Origin: Fragilariopsis cylindrus CCMP1102
Taxonomy: Eukaryota > Bacillariophyta > Bacillariophyceae > Bacillariales > Bacillariaceae
NCBI GenBank assembly: GCA_900095095.1
Contig: FMBT01000359.1
Location: 124,001-188,000 of the forward strand
Length of the DNA stretch: 64,000 nucleotides
Direction: 5' to 3'
Below the pieces are notes generated by a model. It saw nothing but the letters and a program-made list of their open reading frames with translations. It was not told the DNA's origin and made no database searches. Positions 10,010 to 20,655 of the stretch are shown one piece after another (positions within the stretch are counted from its first letter, which is position 1; each line of letters starts with the position of its first letter). The position numbers were made by a program, and so were the translations under genes.

Positions 10010-12016
10010 TTATTGTTGTTGTTGTTGTTGTTGTTCATTGTCTGTTTTGTCTTTCTGTTTTTCATCATAGAAAACCATTTCCATACTGTTGTTGGAGCAT
10101 GACCTCGGCTGGACATGTCTCTCAGATGCATTCGCCGAACGAAGCCATTCTTTGTTATCAGCCTTTGATTTCGAACAGGACGTAACTAGATTTCTCGTGA
10201 CCGATGTTGCCGCTTTTCTAAAATCTTGATCTTGAGGATCAGTGTTCCCGCTACTACTACTACTATTACTTCGATGCCGTCGACTCGATTCTTTCACCTT
10301 ACGAACAGATGATGCTAGACGTCCACGATGAACTGGACTAGCTGGATTGTCACAGCTTGAGCTAGATCTGCTACTCGCTTGATCAGTAGATAAGGATCTT
10401 GGCTCATTATTGCTGCTACTACTGCAATCTTGAGAGTTTTGTTTGCAAAGAAGAGGAATGCGTCTCTCTGAAAGTATGTTGAATACATTCCTTTTGATAC
10501 TCTTTGATCTTACATCGGAGCTGCTATTAGTAGTAGTAGTAGTAGTATTATTAGTAGTCACAACTGTTATTTTCGTTATCGGGTGGACTACATTCGACGC
10601 ATTGACCGTAACTTTACTGCAAAGATCGTCTTCAAATGTACCATGGATTTCGTGTACTAGTAGCTGATGAGATTCAGTTTCATTATCCTTCTGGTATTCA
10701 TTCAATAGAGGGAAAAGAGATCCAGGAGTGTAGGATGGAGCAGTCCATGTCGCATCGTTATCCCATACAGTGTTTTCGGATGATGCAGATGTTGGAAATG
10801 GATCAAATGCGAAAGATCTTGTAAAGGATGGAGAAACGGGTTCACTTTTAATGGATTTAGATCTTCCCTTATTAACTACACGTTGGATGGAACCATCCTG
10901 CATCACAGTCATACTATTGTTCACACAATGATGTGATGGCGAAAATGAGTTATGTGCAGTGGAAAGGGATGGCAAGTCACCAGTATTTTGGGCCCACTTA
11001 TCTTCTAGGTCGTTGTAATTTGACAGCCCAACAGACCGAGAACGAGTTGCAGGAAATTTGGGATCGACCATCGAAGATTTCCGATGACGTTGTTCAGGAG
11101 TGAGGTTGATATCTGCATATCTTCCTTGCAGCAAAGTAGTTTTTGATGATGGTGTTGATGGCGCTGATATATTATTTGGTTTATTGCGACTTGGAGAAAC
11201 ATTGAGAGGTACACTATTTGTTCTTGTTTCTTGTAGTTGACAATCAGCCGAATCCATAGAATGACTTGCTAACAAGGCTCTGGATGTATGGATGCGAAAT
11301 CTAGCCCTTATTAAACATTCTCGCAATTGTTGAGAACTTTCTCCTTCGAGTACTTCTTTAGATGATGACAATGATGACGTTGCTGTCACAATATCTGTCA
11401 TCCCAACCTTCATCACGGCACAACTATTAGTAACATCCATGTGCTTCCTCCGCCTGTCTTCTTTTATCAATTTGACTTGACTGGGTTGAATATTCATCGT
11501 CGATGATGGTGTTGATGATGATGATGATACGGATTCACCTGTTGTACCAGCTTGTCTCTGAGCTTGTCGTCGAAGTCTTCGTACCTGATGTTGAACTAAT
11601 CGATTACGATAATTGGGCAGCATACTCTGCTTGTATTCATCTCCACACAGTTGTGCTTTACGAATCGGTGACTGAGAAGAAGAAGAAGAAGAAGCGTCGT
11701 TACTTTCATATGACAGCGCAGGAATATCAAGAGGAGAACCCGGTCTCCTTCTTTGTAAGTTCCTTTTTTGAGTTTCATTGGATTTTTCTCTCTCTTGCTT
11801 TATTACCCTCGTCGGCGTCGTATTGCTATACTCTGATGACGAACGAAAAGTTTGTTTCGGCGTGGATTGAATACTATAGGAATTGTTATTTATTCCATCG
11901 TCTTTTATCCGTTCCTCATGACATGATCCAAGCATCAATGATCGAACTTTCTGATCCAGTAATATTCTTTCATCATAAGGAGAACCGTCGTGATAGTTCA
12001 GATAATGATCGGCCAT
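10010..12016 (-). CDS. Ser-rich low-complexity protein of unknown function
   Basis: I do not recognise a family. The 668-residue uninterrupted frame is rich in Ser, Asn, Thr and Arg, starts MADHYLNYHDGSPYDERILL and ends in a poly-Gln tail of nine residues. A basic segment (VQHQVRRLRRQAQRQAG, about residue 140) could form a helix or a nuclear-localisation signal. Several Arg-x-x-Ser sites (HRKSSMV, TRSRSVG, KGRSKSIKS) resemble basophilic kinase targets. No signal peptide or membrane segment is seen. The length of the frame and the ordered N-terminal 35 residues argue that it is real; such disordered proteins are typically signalling or nuclear, but that is inference. Confidence 0.7.
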   Translation of the reverse strand: MADHYLNYHDGSPYDERILLDQKVRSLMLGSCHEERIKDDGINNNSYSIQSTPKQTFRSSSEYSNTTPTRVIKQEREKSNETQKRNLQRRRPGSPLDIPALSYESNDASSSSSSQSPIRKAQLCGDEYKQSMLPNYRNRLVQHQVRRLRRQAQRQAGTTGESVSSSSSTPSSTMNIQPSQVKLIKEDRRRKHMDVTNSCAVMKVGMTDIVTATSSLSSSKEVLEGESSQQLRECLIRARFRIHTSRALLASHSMDSADCQLQETRTNSVPLNVSPSRNKPNNISAPSTPSSKTTLLQGRYADINLTPEQRHRKSSMVDPKFPATRSRSVGLSNYNDLEDKWAQNTGDLPSLSTAHNSFSPSHHCVNNSMTVMQDGSIQRVVNKGRSKSIKSEPVSPSFTRSFAFDPFPTSASSENTVWDNDATWTAPSYTPGSLFPLLNEYQKDNETESHQLLVHEIHGTFEDDLCSKVTVNASNVVHPITKITVVTTNNTTTTTTNSSSDVRSKSIKRNVFNILSERRIPLLCKQNSQDCSSSSNNEPRSLSTDQASSRSSSSCDNPASPVHRGRLASSVRKVKESSRRHRSNSSSSSGNTDPQDQDFRKAATSVTRNLVTSCSKSKADNKEWLRSANASERHVQPRSCSNNSMEMVFYDEKQKDKTDNEQQQQQQQ

Positions 12017-12390
12017 ATCGCTTCTCCTCGAGATAAATTGAATATAAACGTCCTTTGAATACTTCTTTCTATGAATCTACTCGTCTACAGTAGTTTTTGT
12101 TGGCGTTCTATTACACTTGTTGGGGAAGGAGGATATCATGTGACATTGAAATACTAAGCGAATGATCCAATTGTATCCTCGTTGTATGTTTTCTTGTAAG
12201 TAAAGTTGTCAATTTACTAAAAGTAAATGAATCAGCGCGTGGAATGCTCTTTTTACTTATGGAGAGGAATGTCACACAAACAAAATACTTAGTAAATTCT
12301 GTTGGATCTCTAAAAAAAGGTAGGCGGCAATACAATTTTTCACCTCTTTGACCACGTACCCCATTATTGAAACAACGTACACCTATTGGC

Positions 12391-12456
12391 GCAGATTAAC
12401 CGGGACTCAGAGAGAATGTACATCTTCTCTGTTGTGTAAGAGCAATTAGAAATTAT
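12391..12456 (+). repeat. Short direct repeat, left copy, flanking the F-box/Arf-like gene
   Basis: About 65 bp beginning at CAGATTAACCGGGACTCAGA recurs in direct orientation at about 14040-14101, roughly 85% identical by eye, with shared CATCTTCT, GTTGTG and GAAATTATC words. The two copies bracket the gene at 12831-14006. Confidence 0.75.
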
Positions 12457-12830
12457 CGTATTTAATTCTTGGAAGCGCCAAAAATACTTTCCGTTGTCTT
12501 ATAATTAATTAGTCAAAGGGCACAATTACCACATTATTTTCTTGAAACAACTTACACCTAGTACAGTACTAGCTCCAGACAATTCCTGATTGTTCATTCG
12601 TGCTCACGAAAGAGAACGTGATTTCACGATACAATTCTCTACTAATACAACTTTTTTGGAGACAATAAGCGAATGCACTCTTGCAAAATGGCTCCGACTC
12701 GAAGCGACGAACACAAAAATTCCCAAAATTCATAGAACACGCTATAGAAAAGAAAGGAAAAGAACACGACAACGCATTGATTTGAAAAAGTAAAAATTTC
12801 CTGCTGCTGCTGCTGCTATATATAAGCAAT

Positions 12831-14006
12831 ATGAATACTATCACTTCTGGCTTGTTCCAACATGCAATCTATCCGTTCCTTTGTGTCGGAGATTTGTTGG
12901 AGTTGGGCCAAGTGAATCGACATTTTCACAACGATACTGAGGACTACTTTAATCAATACCAACATGAATGGAGAGGGGGTTATTTTCACCGTTCTTGCAA
13001 ACTGCTATGTTCTCAGGATCTTTCGACATTGGCTGGTCTGTTGCTTTACGGCTGGTCTGAATATAGGCAGCGGAATTGGGAAACGCGACAGTTATTTTTC
13101 TTGGAGGAATGGCCAAATAATTACATTGTTACTGCACCAATGCTCGATCACATGCATGCTACCTCGTGGCGTAGTGTATGTTTGAGGCTTCTAAATCGTA
13201 TCCAAACAATTGCACAAAGAGAAAAGACTGTACTAACAGTTGTTGAACCGAAGATACCAAGTAGCGCCACCACCTGGCTGATTCCTCGAACAATTGCACA
13301 ACATCTTCCAAAGCAATTGGGTGGTTTCTGTGAGTCTCCTAAAAAACCAAAAATCTCGGCATACTTTGTGGTGGGTTCTGGGTCTCTCGGCATGTTCCAC
13401 GATTTGTGCTTTGAACAAGGATTGGCAGATACAGATGTAGAACCGTTTACATATATTGGTTTACGGAATTTCTTACGCGCGACAATACCGGTCCAAACCA
13501 CGACACCCTTGGCATCCAACAAAATTCAAATAGACGTAGAGTGCAACATTGTTGGAGCAGAATATGGTCCTGCAGGTTATAATCCACAAGAATTTCCAGA
13601 ATATTTGTTATTAATTTTGACTAGAAGAAAAAGAGGCTCTCCTGGAGAATTTTGCCCCGACTTTTTGGTCTGGGGAGTGCCAGTGAACTCATTGATGGAC
13701 AGCGAAACCCCGTATCAATTCACAAGTTATTGGCACGCCAACCGGGCAGCACTAAAGGAATTTATCCTTGCGAGAGGGTGTCCCTGTAAAGTTCTTCTTA
13801 TTGTGGTAATGTTGGATCAATACAGCCTTCCAGTTTCAGCACCACAAGTCGAAAATCACTTGGGATTGTCTTCTCTCTCTAAGTTTGGCATTCAATGGCA
13901 CATACAAATGTGCCAGGGTTCCGTCGACTATACTAGTGTACCTAGTGGAAGATCATTGGAAGGAGGAGCGAAAGGTCTTGAATGGGCTGTTTCTCAATTT
14001 TGCTAG
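12831..14006 (+). CDS. F-box-like protein fused to a degenerate Arf-like GTPase domain
   Basis: Residues about 8-50 (FQHAIYPFLCVGDLLELGQ, then NRHFHN) fit an F-box, the Skp1-binding module of SCF ubiquitin ligases, though the usual leading LP is absent. The last 100 residues align with the C-terminal half of Arf GTPases: HANRAALKEFI (switch-II-following helix), KVLLIVVMLDQYSLP (Arf VLLVFANKQDLP), NHLGLSSL (Arf DKLGLxSL), IQWHIQMCQGS and GGAKGLEWAVSQ (Arf GLDWL). Upstream AYFVVGSGSLGMFHDLC sits where the P-loop should be but has Gly-Met-Phe instead of Gly-Lys-Thr; the DxGGQ position reads WGVP and NKxD reads MLDQ. All guanine-nucleotide motifs are therefore lost, so it would be a pseudo-GTPase. 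Single exon, 391 aa. The ATG lies 9 bases after TATATAA. The Arf relation is from my own alignment and is moderate; the F-box is moderate. Confidence 0.6.
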   Translation: MNTITSGLFQHAIYPFLCVGDLLELGQVNRHFHNDTEDYFNQYQHEWRGGYFHRSCKLLCSQDLSTLAGLLLYGWSEYRQRNWETRQLFFLEEWPNNYIVTAPMLDHMHATSWRSVCLRLLNRIQTIAQREKTVLTVVEPKIPSSATTWLIPRTIAQHLPKQLGGFCESPKKPKISAYFVVGSGSLGMFHDLCFEQGLADTDVEPFTYIGLRNFLRATIPVQTTTPLASNKIQIDVECNIVGAEYGPAGYNPQEFPEYLLLILTRRKRGSPGEFCPDFLVWGVPVNSLMDSETPYQFTSYWHANRAALKEFILARGCPCKVLLIVVMLDQYSLPVSAPQVENHLGLSSLSKFGIQWHIQMCQGSVDYTSVPSGRSLEGGAKGLEWAVSQFC

Positions 14007-14039
14007 CCAGGTTTTTAAATATCTACGACAATAATGAGC

Positions 14040-14101
14040 CAGATTAACCGGGACTCAGAGAGTGTACATCTTCTGTGTTGTGGACGAGCAATGAGAAATT
14101 A
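14040..14101 (+). repeat. Short direct repeat, right copy
   Basis: Partner of the repeat at 12391-12456, starting 33 bp after the stop of the F-box/Arf-like gene. Confidence 0.75.
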
Positions 14102-14171
14102 TCTACAATGCAATACATAAATTGTAGGTGGGATGTTGTCAGTGACTCCAAAAATAGTTGTTCTCTAATAC

Positions 14172-14420
14172 TGTTGTTGAGTGGTGGTGGAGTGGCGGTG
14201 GAGTGCAAAAATAGAATAAATAATATATGCTTCACCAGTTGGCAGTGCAAACAGTCTACAAAAAAACAGAAGGACACGACTCTACTTGTTAGCTAACCTA
14301 GTACAGCCCTATGAGTAGTATAGGAGATTATGAGGGAGTCGGTACACTACATGAGCTAGTACAAACTTTGGTACATTTTCCTCTACTAACTCTAACCAAA
14401 ATGAATTTGTTAGGGTTGTC
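14172..14420 (+). repeat. Long direct repeat, copy A
   Basis: About 250 bp, from the GAGTGGTGGTGG tract through AATAATATATGCTTCACCAG and TAGCTAACCTAGTACAG to CTCTAACCAAAATGAAT. It recurs at 15893-16140, about 85% identical, in direct orientation. Copies A and B flank the retroelement fragment at 14502-15356. Confidence 0.85.
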
Positions 14421-14501
14421 ATTCATTGGTACTAGTATCTACTACTAGCTAGACTGACTCGGTAAAGTTCGTATTCAACGGTATTCGTGCCAGTGTTCAG
14501 T

Positions 14502-15356
14502 CTAATACATCCTTGGTCTACTGCTTGCCCAACTAACAGTGTTAAGTTTCACAAACAATGGATGGAACAGATCGATTTCTGCATGTGTATAGTGTTTCAG
14601 TTCTGTTTGATCCATTTCCTTTGCTGTTTCTGGTTCACAGATAACATTCATTATATACTCATCTCCTAGTCTTTCGTAGGTTGGTTCCGGTATACATTCT
14701 ATCTCTAGACTGGCGCTGTGCTTGGCTAAGAATCTTCGAATGTGTACATAGTAGTGTCCTTCCAGATGTGGTGCTCTTATCGAAGGGTATTGTAGTAGTG
14801 GTTTAGATAATCCTGATGCATTATGAAAGGTTCTCAGAAATAATATTGTTGCTGTTTGTTTTCCATACCCCGGCGTTCGTAGTTGTCTGATGAGATTATG
14901 TACTGCATTGAGGCCTTGTTCTATTCTGAGATCATTGCATCCAATCCCTCTGTACAATCTTGGACCGAATACCAATGCATGTGTTCTTGCTACTCCAATT
15001 CTGTCCATCAGTGTGGGGATGTATTTCTTCTGTAGATTGTGTAGTTGGTGCTAACTGAGGTGACACGTACTTAATGGGTATCCAACACTGCTTTGAAATA
15101 CTGCTGAGTAATGCACCCATGCACATTTAGGGGACATTGTAGAACAAGCTAACTTCCTATTGTGTGTTGCTGATATGTTCACTAGTTTTCCATGTTGTAC
15201 TTTTTGGTTCTTACTTGTTCCTTGTTCTGTGCCTAAACTGCGATATGTTTTATGTGGTGATATTGGTTTGATTGTTACTTCTTTGTTGTTCAGCCTATCC
15301 TGTATTACGATTATTATTGTTGGGTCTGCTGGTGCTATGACCGGTGCTCCATTCAA
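14502..15356 (-). mobile_element. Broken retroelement fragment (reverse-transcriptase-linked region, probably non-LTR)
   Basis: Read on the minus strand, the segment resembles the part of retroelement polyproteins that follows the reverse-transcriptase core: LVFGPRLYRGIGCNDLRIEQ, then a helical HNLIRQLRT stretch and a YTHAEID segment near the end. Upstream frames include KTYRSLGTEQGTS and a CAWVHYSAVFQSSVGYPLS stretch typical of the RT thumb region. The piece is truncated at both ends and broken in several places, so it is a fossil. I assign it to a LINE-like group only tentatively. It sits between the two 250-bp direct repeats. Confidence 0.6.
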
Positions 15357-15785
15357 TCCGAACTGAAAAGCTAGTACTTAGACTCTGTACTTAGACTCTC
15401 TTTTAGAAAAAGACACACTTGTTCCTTCGTCTTCATTGGTATATGTGTTGGAATTCTCCAAAGTGTGAATGTACAGCTAACTATGCATGGGGCTCAGATT
15501 CACGTCACAAGTTGTCATACTCTATACATGTAGATCCTAGTAGTCCTACATGGATAGTAGGTTATGCCATAATGTGAAGTTTAAAACTTGCTCCACAATC
15601 CACAATCGGCGGGATTTTGGTAGTTTAGACAGTACAGGTATTTCTGTGCATTAGTAGAAACTATCTTATCCATGACCCTGTCTATTGAAGAATGCAAAGT
15701 AAGTAGCAACACTCTAAAGATAACACATGTTGAAGGACCATAGAGCCAGCCAGAAACTTAGTGCCAAGACTAACTGCTATGTGAT

Positions 15786-15900
15786 GTTGTTGCTGTTGTT
15801 GCTGTTGCTGTTGCTGTTGCTGGTGGTGGTGAGTGGTGGTGAGTGGTGGTGAGTGGTGGTGAGTGGTGGTGAGTGGTGGTGAGTGGTGGTGAGTGGTGGT
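15786..15900 (+). repeat. GTTGCT microsatellite followed by a 10-bp minisatellite
   Basis: A GTTGCT/GTTGTT run (15786-15820) is followed by seven exact copies of GAGTGGTGGT (15831-15900), preceded by a partial unit. A much shorter version of the GGTGGTGGAGTG motif is present in copy A near 14180, so the array expanded in the copy B region. Confidence 0.95.
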
Positions 15901-16140
15901 GGAGTGGTGTTTGAGTGCAAACAAATAGAATGAATAATATATGCTTCACCAGTTAGTTGGCAGTGCAAAAAGTCTACAGAAGAAATAGAAGGACAAGATT
16001 TTACCTTTTAGCTAACCTAGTACAGTCCTATCAGCAGCATAGGAGAGTAGGAGGGAGTGGGTACACTACATGAGAGCTGTTACAAACTTTGGTACATTTT
16101 CCTCTACTATAACTCTAACCAAGAAAATGAATCTCTGTTA
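15893..16140 (+). repeat. Long direct repeat, copy B
   Basis: Partner of 14172-14420, sharing ATATGCTTCACCAGTT, GGCAGTGCAAA, TAGCTAACCTAGTACAG, GTACACTACATGAG and TACATTTTCCTCTACTA in the same order. Confidence 0.85.
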
Positions 16141-16370
16141 AGGTTGGAGTTGGTTGATAGATACTTGGTACTGTACCGTAGCTGAATATTAGCGCTTGTG
16201 TTCCCCCGATCGTGAGCGAAAGGATTTTTTTCCTTGACATCAACATATTGAACATTATCACAACAACACATAAAAACACATAAAATGCGAACACATCATA
16301 ACATCGGCAATGGTCTTTGAAGCATTCTTGCTCATATTTTGGTAACACTACAACAGACACCGATAACAAA

Positions 16371-17370
16371 ATGAACAAGATTATCTCGCTGTCCATATTT
16401 GTTTTCTTATTTGGTCGTCGATGTCTTAATGTGGGAGTTGTTGTTGCCTCGTCGTCGTCGCCTACACAGATGACAACAAAATCAACGATCACGACAGATT
16501 CAATTGGTTCCCCCGAAGAATCATCGTCATTGCTATCTTCGAAAATTCCAACGAAGACGACAGAAAAAAAATCAACGTTAACTACGACAAATTCTATCGG
16601 ATCGCCGGAATCATTGAAACTAAGTCCACGTATTGTCTCGTTAAACATCATGGTAGCGGGCCTAGCAGGGATGGGTAAAACGACCATGTGTCGAGCTTTA
16701 CTAGATTCATGGTGGGAAAAGATTGATGAAGGAAAGGAATCGATAACAGCAGTAGGCAAGAAAAAGAAGAAGACGGCTACGACAACAACAAGAGGAAGAA
16801 GATTCTTATCGTCTACAATGACGACGAAGATAGACGACTCATCTACCACCACCACCAAAAAAAAGCATCATCATCCTCCAACTACTGTGAGTACCACTGA
16901 CATTAGTCCATCGGCTCCATTCGAATATTACGACGAAGAGGCGAACACCATCCTGCGTGTTCGAATAATTGACACACCGGGGTTTGGTAATCGAGTAAAT
17001 CATCGAAATTCGGTCAAACCGATCACGGATTATATTTCCTGTTGCCGACAACGAAGATTCCGTCGTGAACAATCACCATCCACTGTTGCAATATCTACCT
17101 TCGATGATGATTGCTATCATCTCGAGGAAGAATACTATTATAATGGCAAAAAAAACAATAATAGTAAGAAAGATAATAATAATAGGAGCAACAATAATGA
17201 GAACAACTACAATTCGATGCTAGTACATGTTTGTTTGTATTTTATCAGTCCGGGACGATTCCTCGCCATCGATCGGCACTTTTTGAAACACGTACAAAGC
17301 GAGGTGACTATTGTACCTATCATTGCCAAGGTAAGATTTTCTATTTCGATTTTGTATATTTCGATCTCAT

Positions 17371-17408
<38 letters not shown>

Positions 17409-18186
17409 TAAATCGGTATATCCTCTGATATCACTATTTCTTTTAATTGATTTGTTTTGTAAGGCCGATACATTAACAGACGATGAAATTGCTAATTTTC
17501 GAGCGGAATTGACAAAAATTTGGAAAGAAGAATCGATCGATGTCTACTCTTTAGATGATGACCACCACAACCCTAGCAGCATCCGTAGTGAAAAGAATAA
17601 GATATTGAACACAGAAGACAATTCTTTGAAGAGAACAACTCGATATCGAGGCCGAAAACCGGGGGAGGTATTAGCCGTGATAGCTCGTGATGGAAAATAT
17701 CCCTGGGGAAATTCTTGTGCGTTAGATCCGGAACACTCGGATCTAAAACTAATTCGAGATTCGATCTTATCGGATCATACCGAAAGGTTCTTGGAGTTAG
17801 CAACGGAAAAGTATGGTATCTATCGAAATCAACAATTCGCACGACAGAAACGATCGGATTGGATCAAATATGCTGCTCTCTTGGGACTCACCGCAATTCA
17901 ATTCAGAAAGGTAGAACTGATCCGTGGCGTTTTCTCGAAAGTATTCTCCCTCGTCCCCGTGCAACGCATATTATCAAAGCTGCTACTATCATTGGGTGTC
18001 GGGAACTACACAACATCACCGCTGCTGGTGGAAGACAACGATGACGATAATGACGACGGTCACAAAGTAGTGATGGTATCCGATGACGTATTCAGTAGTA
18101 GTAGTGACAGAAAATCAATCTTCGAATTCTTTGGAATACCGTCATTCGATTCCATCCGCAAGCAACAGACATACAAACACGAATAG
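16371..18186 (+). CDS. Septin-family GTPase (two exons)
   Basis: Septins are filament-forming GTPases that scaffold membranes and cytokinesis; non-opisthokont septins are known in algae. Exons are 16371-17330 and 17464-18186, with a 133-bp GT-AG intron containing an AT run; total about 560 aa. Visible G motifs: P-loop GLAGMGKTT (about residue 97), G3 DTPGFG (about 201), the septin strand HVCLYFISPGRFLAIDRHFLK and G4 AKAD, which is split exactly by the intron (IIAK/ADTLTDDE). Exon 2 has the septin-unique EVLAVIARDGKYPWG block with DPEHSDLKLIRD. Inserts rich in Asn/Lys/Thr lengthen the G domain. The first ATG (16371) begins MNKIISLSIFVFLFG, a signal-like hydrophobic stretch unusual for a septin; the mature N-terminus may instead come from a missed upstream exon. 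A hydrophobic AALLGLTAIQF segment lies in the C-terminal part. Convergent with the NudC-like gene. Confidence 0.88.
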
Positions 18187-18530
18187 CAACTTGACAGCGA
18201 TTTTTGTGACTGATGGCAATAATAATTAATATAACAGTAGTTGTTTTTCTACCTTACAATACCAGCAAACAGATGTGACGTAGGAAAAAAAAAATGATTT
18301 ATGCAATTTCTTATACATTCTAGCTTGATAATTTAAAATCTCTTCCACTCTTCGATCTAGCTGTCATGCCATGTCATTCATCTACTAGGTCGTTGTTTTC
18401 CAAACGCTAATCATTTTGTATATATATATTTATATATCTCAACATCGATTTCTACTACAAGATTTATTTTGGATTACCCTCCGTCCACCCCATTCCATTC
18501 AATCATTCTCTCATGTCATGTTGTTCCTAT
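18187..18530. other. Convergent intergenic spacer, no gene seen
   Basis: 344 bp between the stop codons of the septin and NudC-like genes; AT-rich, with a TATATATATTTATATAT tract near 18420. It would hold both 3' ends. Confidence 0.5.
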
Positions 18531-19881
18531 CTATCCGATTCTTGGCCAGATTTTACCGGGATCCTGTTTTTCACAGGTGATGATCAATCGGGTAATAGTC
18601 TTATCAGTATTCAAAGTCCAAGTACAACCATCAACATCGACACTGTCGTACAACGATACACGTACTATTTCATCACCTTGATACGACACGGTCACCACCT
18701 TTGGTTTATAGATCACCTGGATTTCCTTTTTATTTATTACGATACTACTTCCAGCAGCAACTTCGGTAGTAATGATGGGTACCGTTAATTCAATTTCTTC
18801 TTCATCTTGTGTCCAAGTAAAGTTCGATTCTTCTGCTACAGCTCCATCTGTTCCTGCGTGTGCCGGTTGGACTTGGTCCTTTCGTCCCGTTGCGGCATTC
18901 ATACCCTGTTGCCAGGCAAGATTCTCTGATACGGCACGTTTCATCCATTCAGCATTCCCAGCTGTATCAATTCCAGCTTCGAAATCGACGTTGATCATTT
19001 TTGGTTTTGTTTGTGTCCGACCCACGAAGATATCACCATAGAATATGGGTGGAGGATTGTATCCACAGGAACCACCAATTTGTGAGGCTCTTTTGTTCGA
19101 AGGTAACTTTTTTAACATCCCCACCTCATCCAGATAAATATAAACACCGGTGTATTCATTGGTCTCGGCTGGATGAACTAATGGAAATGTCTACAATACA
19201 TAAATATATTAGATGAAAAAATCGGTTATAAAGCACATTTTAGATGAGCAAAAATACTATCATCGTACAATCAATTCTTCACGAAATTTCAATGCAAAAA
19301 CCTTAAAAAAAAAAAAAATTCCTCACAAAAGAACAAACCAAACCAAAGAAACTAAAACTCACCTCGACCGATCCTTCTGCTGCCACAGCGTTCATGGCCG
19401 ATGGAGAAATTTTACTCATATCGATACCACCACCATCAGTACCACCGACGCCCTGAATAGTACCGCCCGAAGAAAAATGTTTCGTAGCTGTCTGTTGAAG
19501 GATGTTTGCATCGACGCTTCGTCGATCGGCAAAATATGGTTTCACAAAGGTGGTAATCAAATCTCCACTCCTAGTACCATGGTCATTTGTAAATGTAACA
19601 GGAAGTTTAACAGTTTTCATTGGTTTACTATCATCGTGTGGGATTAACACAAATTTGATACTACCATCGTCATCGTCGTTGTCGTCGTTCACGCACAACT
19701 TCGCTAGTTGTTCAATGATTGGAGCCACACTAGTTGCATTGGCTTTTTTAGTAGCAGCGGCACGTTCTTCATGTGTTGATATTTCTACACCACGTTCTCT
19801 TAAATAATTCAAGCGATCCTCCGCACTTTCGTCATTGTCGTCAACAACGACGACGTTATTGTCACTATTATTGTTTTCCAT
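18531..19881 (-). CDS. NudC-like protein with CS (p23-type) domain, two exons
   Basis: NudC proteins are HSP90 co-chaperone-like factors of dynein and WD40 client folding. Exons on the minus strand are 19881-19363 and 19190-18531 with a 172-bp GT-AG intron; the join gives AAEGSVE/TFPLVHPAE in frame and 392 residues. The C-terminal CS domain (about residues 285-380) starts FTWTQDEEEIELTVPI (family YxWxQTxxEVxL) and continues with SSIVINKKEIQV, then DGCTWTLNTDKTITRLI and a terminal WPRIG. The first half is acidic and Asn/Asp-rich with an ERAAATKKANATSVAP segment and no recognised fold. ATG at 19881 is chosen; the frame extends a few codons upstream only to a TTG. Family assignment is strong, exact orthology is not resolved. 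Confidence 0.85.
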
Positions 19882-20426
19882 CTTTGATCTTCCAACCAAT
19901 TGTTGTAGTTGTAGTTGTAGTTGTAGCTAGCTAGATTTGATTCTAACTTGATAGATTCAACCAACGTTAGAGTTGTGTGTATCGTTGTTGTTTACAGTAT
20001 TTATTTTCTGTCCGAGTACTGTACTTGTGAGTTGAGTGAAAGGTGTAATGTAATGAGAGATCATTGGTGTTCATTAACAATCTTAATGCATCTATCACTA
20101 GTACCACTTCGTACGATGACCCGTCTGCGCGACAACCGCGAAATCGGTTAAAAACAGCCCTTCAAAATATGAGCGATCTACGACTGGCTGTAACTATCGG
20201 GCTTTTTATGTCTAAGCTGGTCAGGCTGTTATGTAGCAGATTTTCCGTTTAACAGAGGTATCGGTCATATGCAAGGTTACCAGCTTGGGCAATTATTTGC
20301 AAAGTTATCTCTATAATTAGATTTCACTAAGTAACTCGTGTTGTAACGGATTTTCTGTCCGTTTTTTTGGTGAGCTATAGTTGACCGCCGCGCGCGCATA
20401 AGTGGTATTTGTTAAGCCTCCACTCG
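19882..20426. other. Intergenic, no gene seen
   Basis: 545 bp upstream of the NudC-like gene and before the inverted-repeat element. It contains a GTTGTA repeat tract (about 19903-19926) in the likely 5' leader and a GC-rich word GCCGCGCGCGC near 20386. Confidence 0.4.
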
Positions 20427-20655
20427 CTAGTTTTCAACATAGAAACTAAATCATGCCCAAATTTTAATAAACACTAAATCATGCCTAAATTTTTACTAGT
20501 ATTTGTTAGTGTAGTATATAATAACAACTTTAGCATCAAATATATACACCTAAAAAGTCATTTTTTTGGAAAATTAGACTACAAAGTTTACAATTGACCT
20601 ATTGGATGGAGAAATATTATATTCCTTAGTCTTGTAAGCCTACTGGTATCTCACA
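20427..20655 (+). repeat. Terminal inverted repeat, left arm
   Basis: Inverted partner of 22611-22812. This arm carries an extra short internal duplication of the ACTAAATCATGCC word near 20471, absent from the right arm. Confidence 0.85.

Noticed and set aside
16310-16371. Upstream start codons for the septin
   Set aside because: ATG at 16310 is out of frame with the septin and TTG at 16317 is not a credible eukaryotic start; ATG 16371 kept, with doubt about a missed 5' exon.
16115-16858. 247-codon minus-strand frame opposite the septin
   Set aside because: Complement of low-complexity septin coding sequence; Val/Phe-rich without motifs, while the septin frame shows conserved G motifs.
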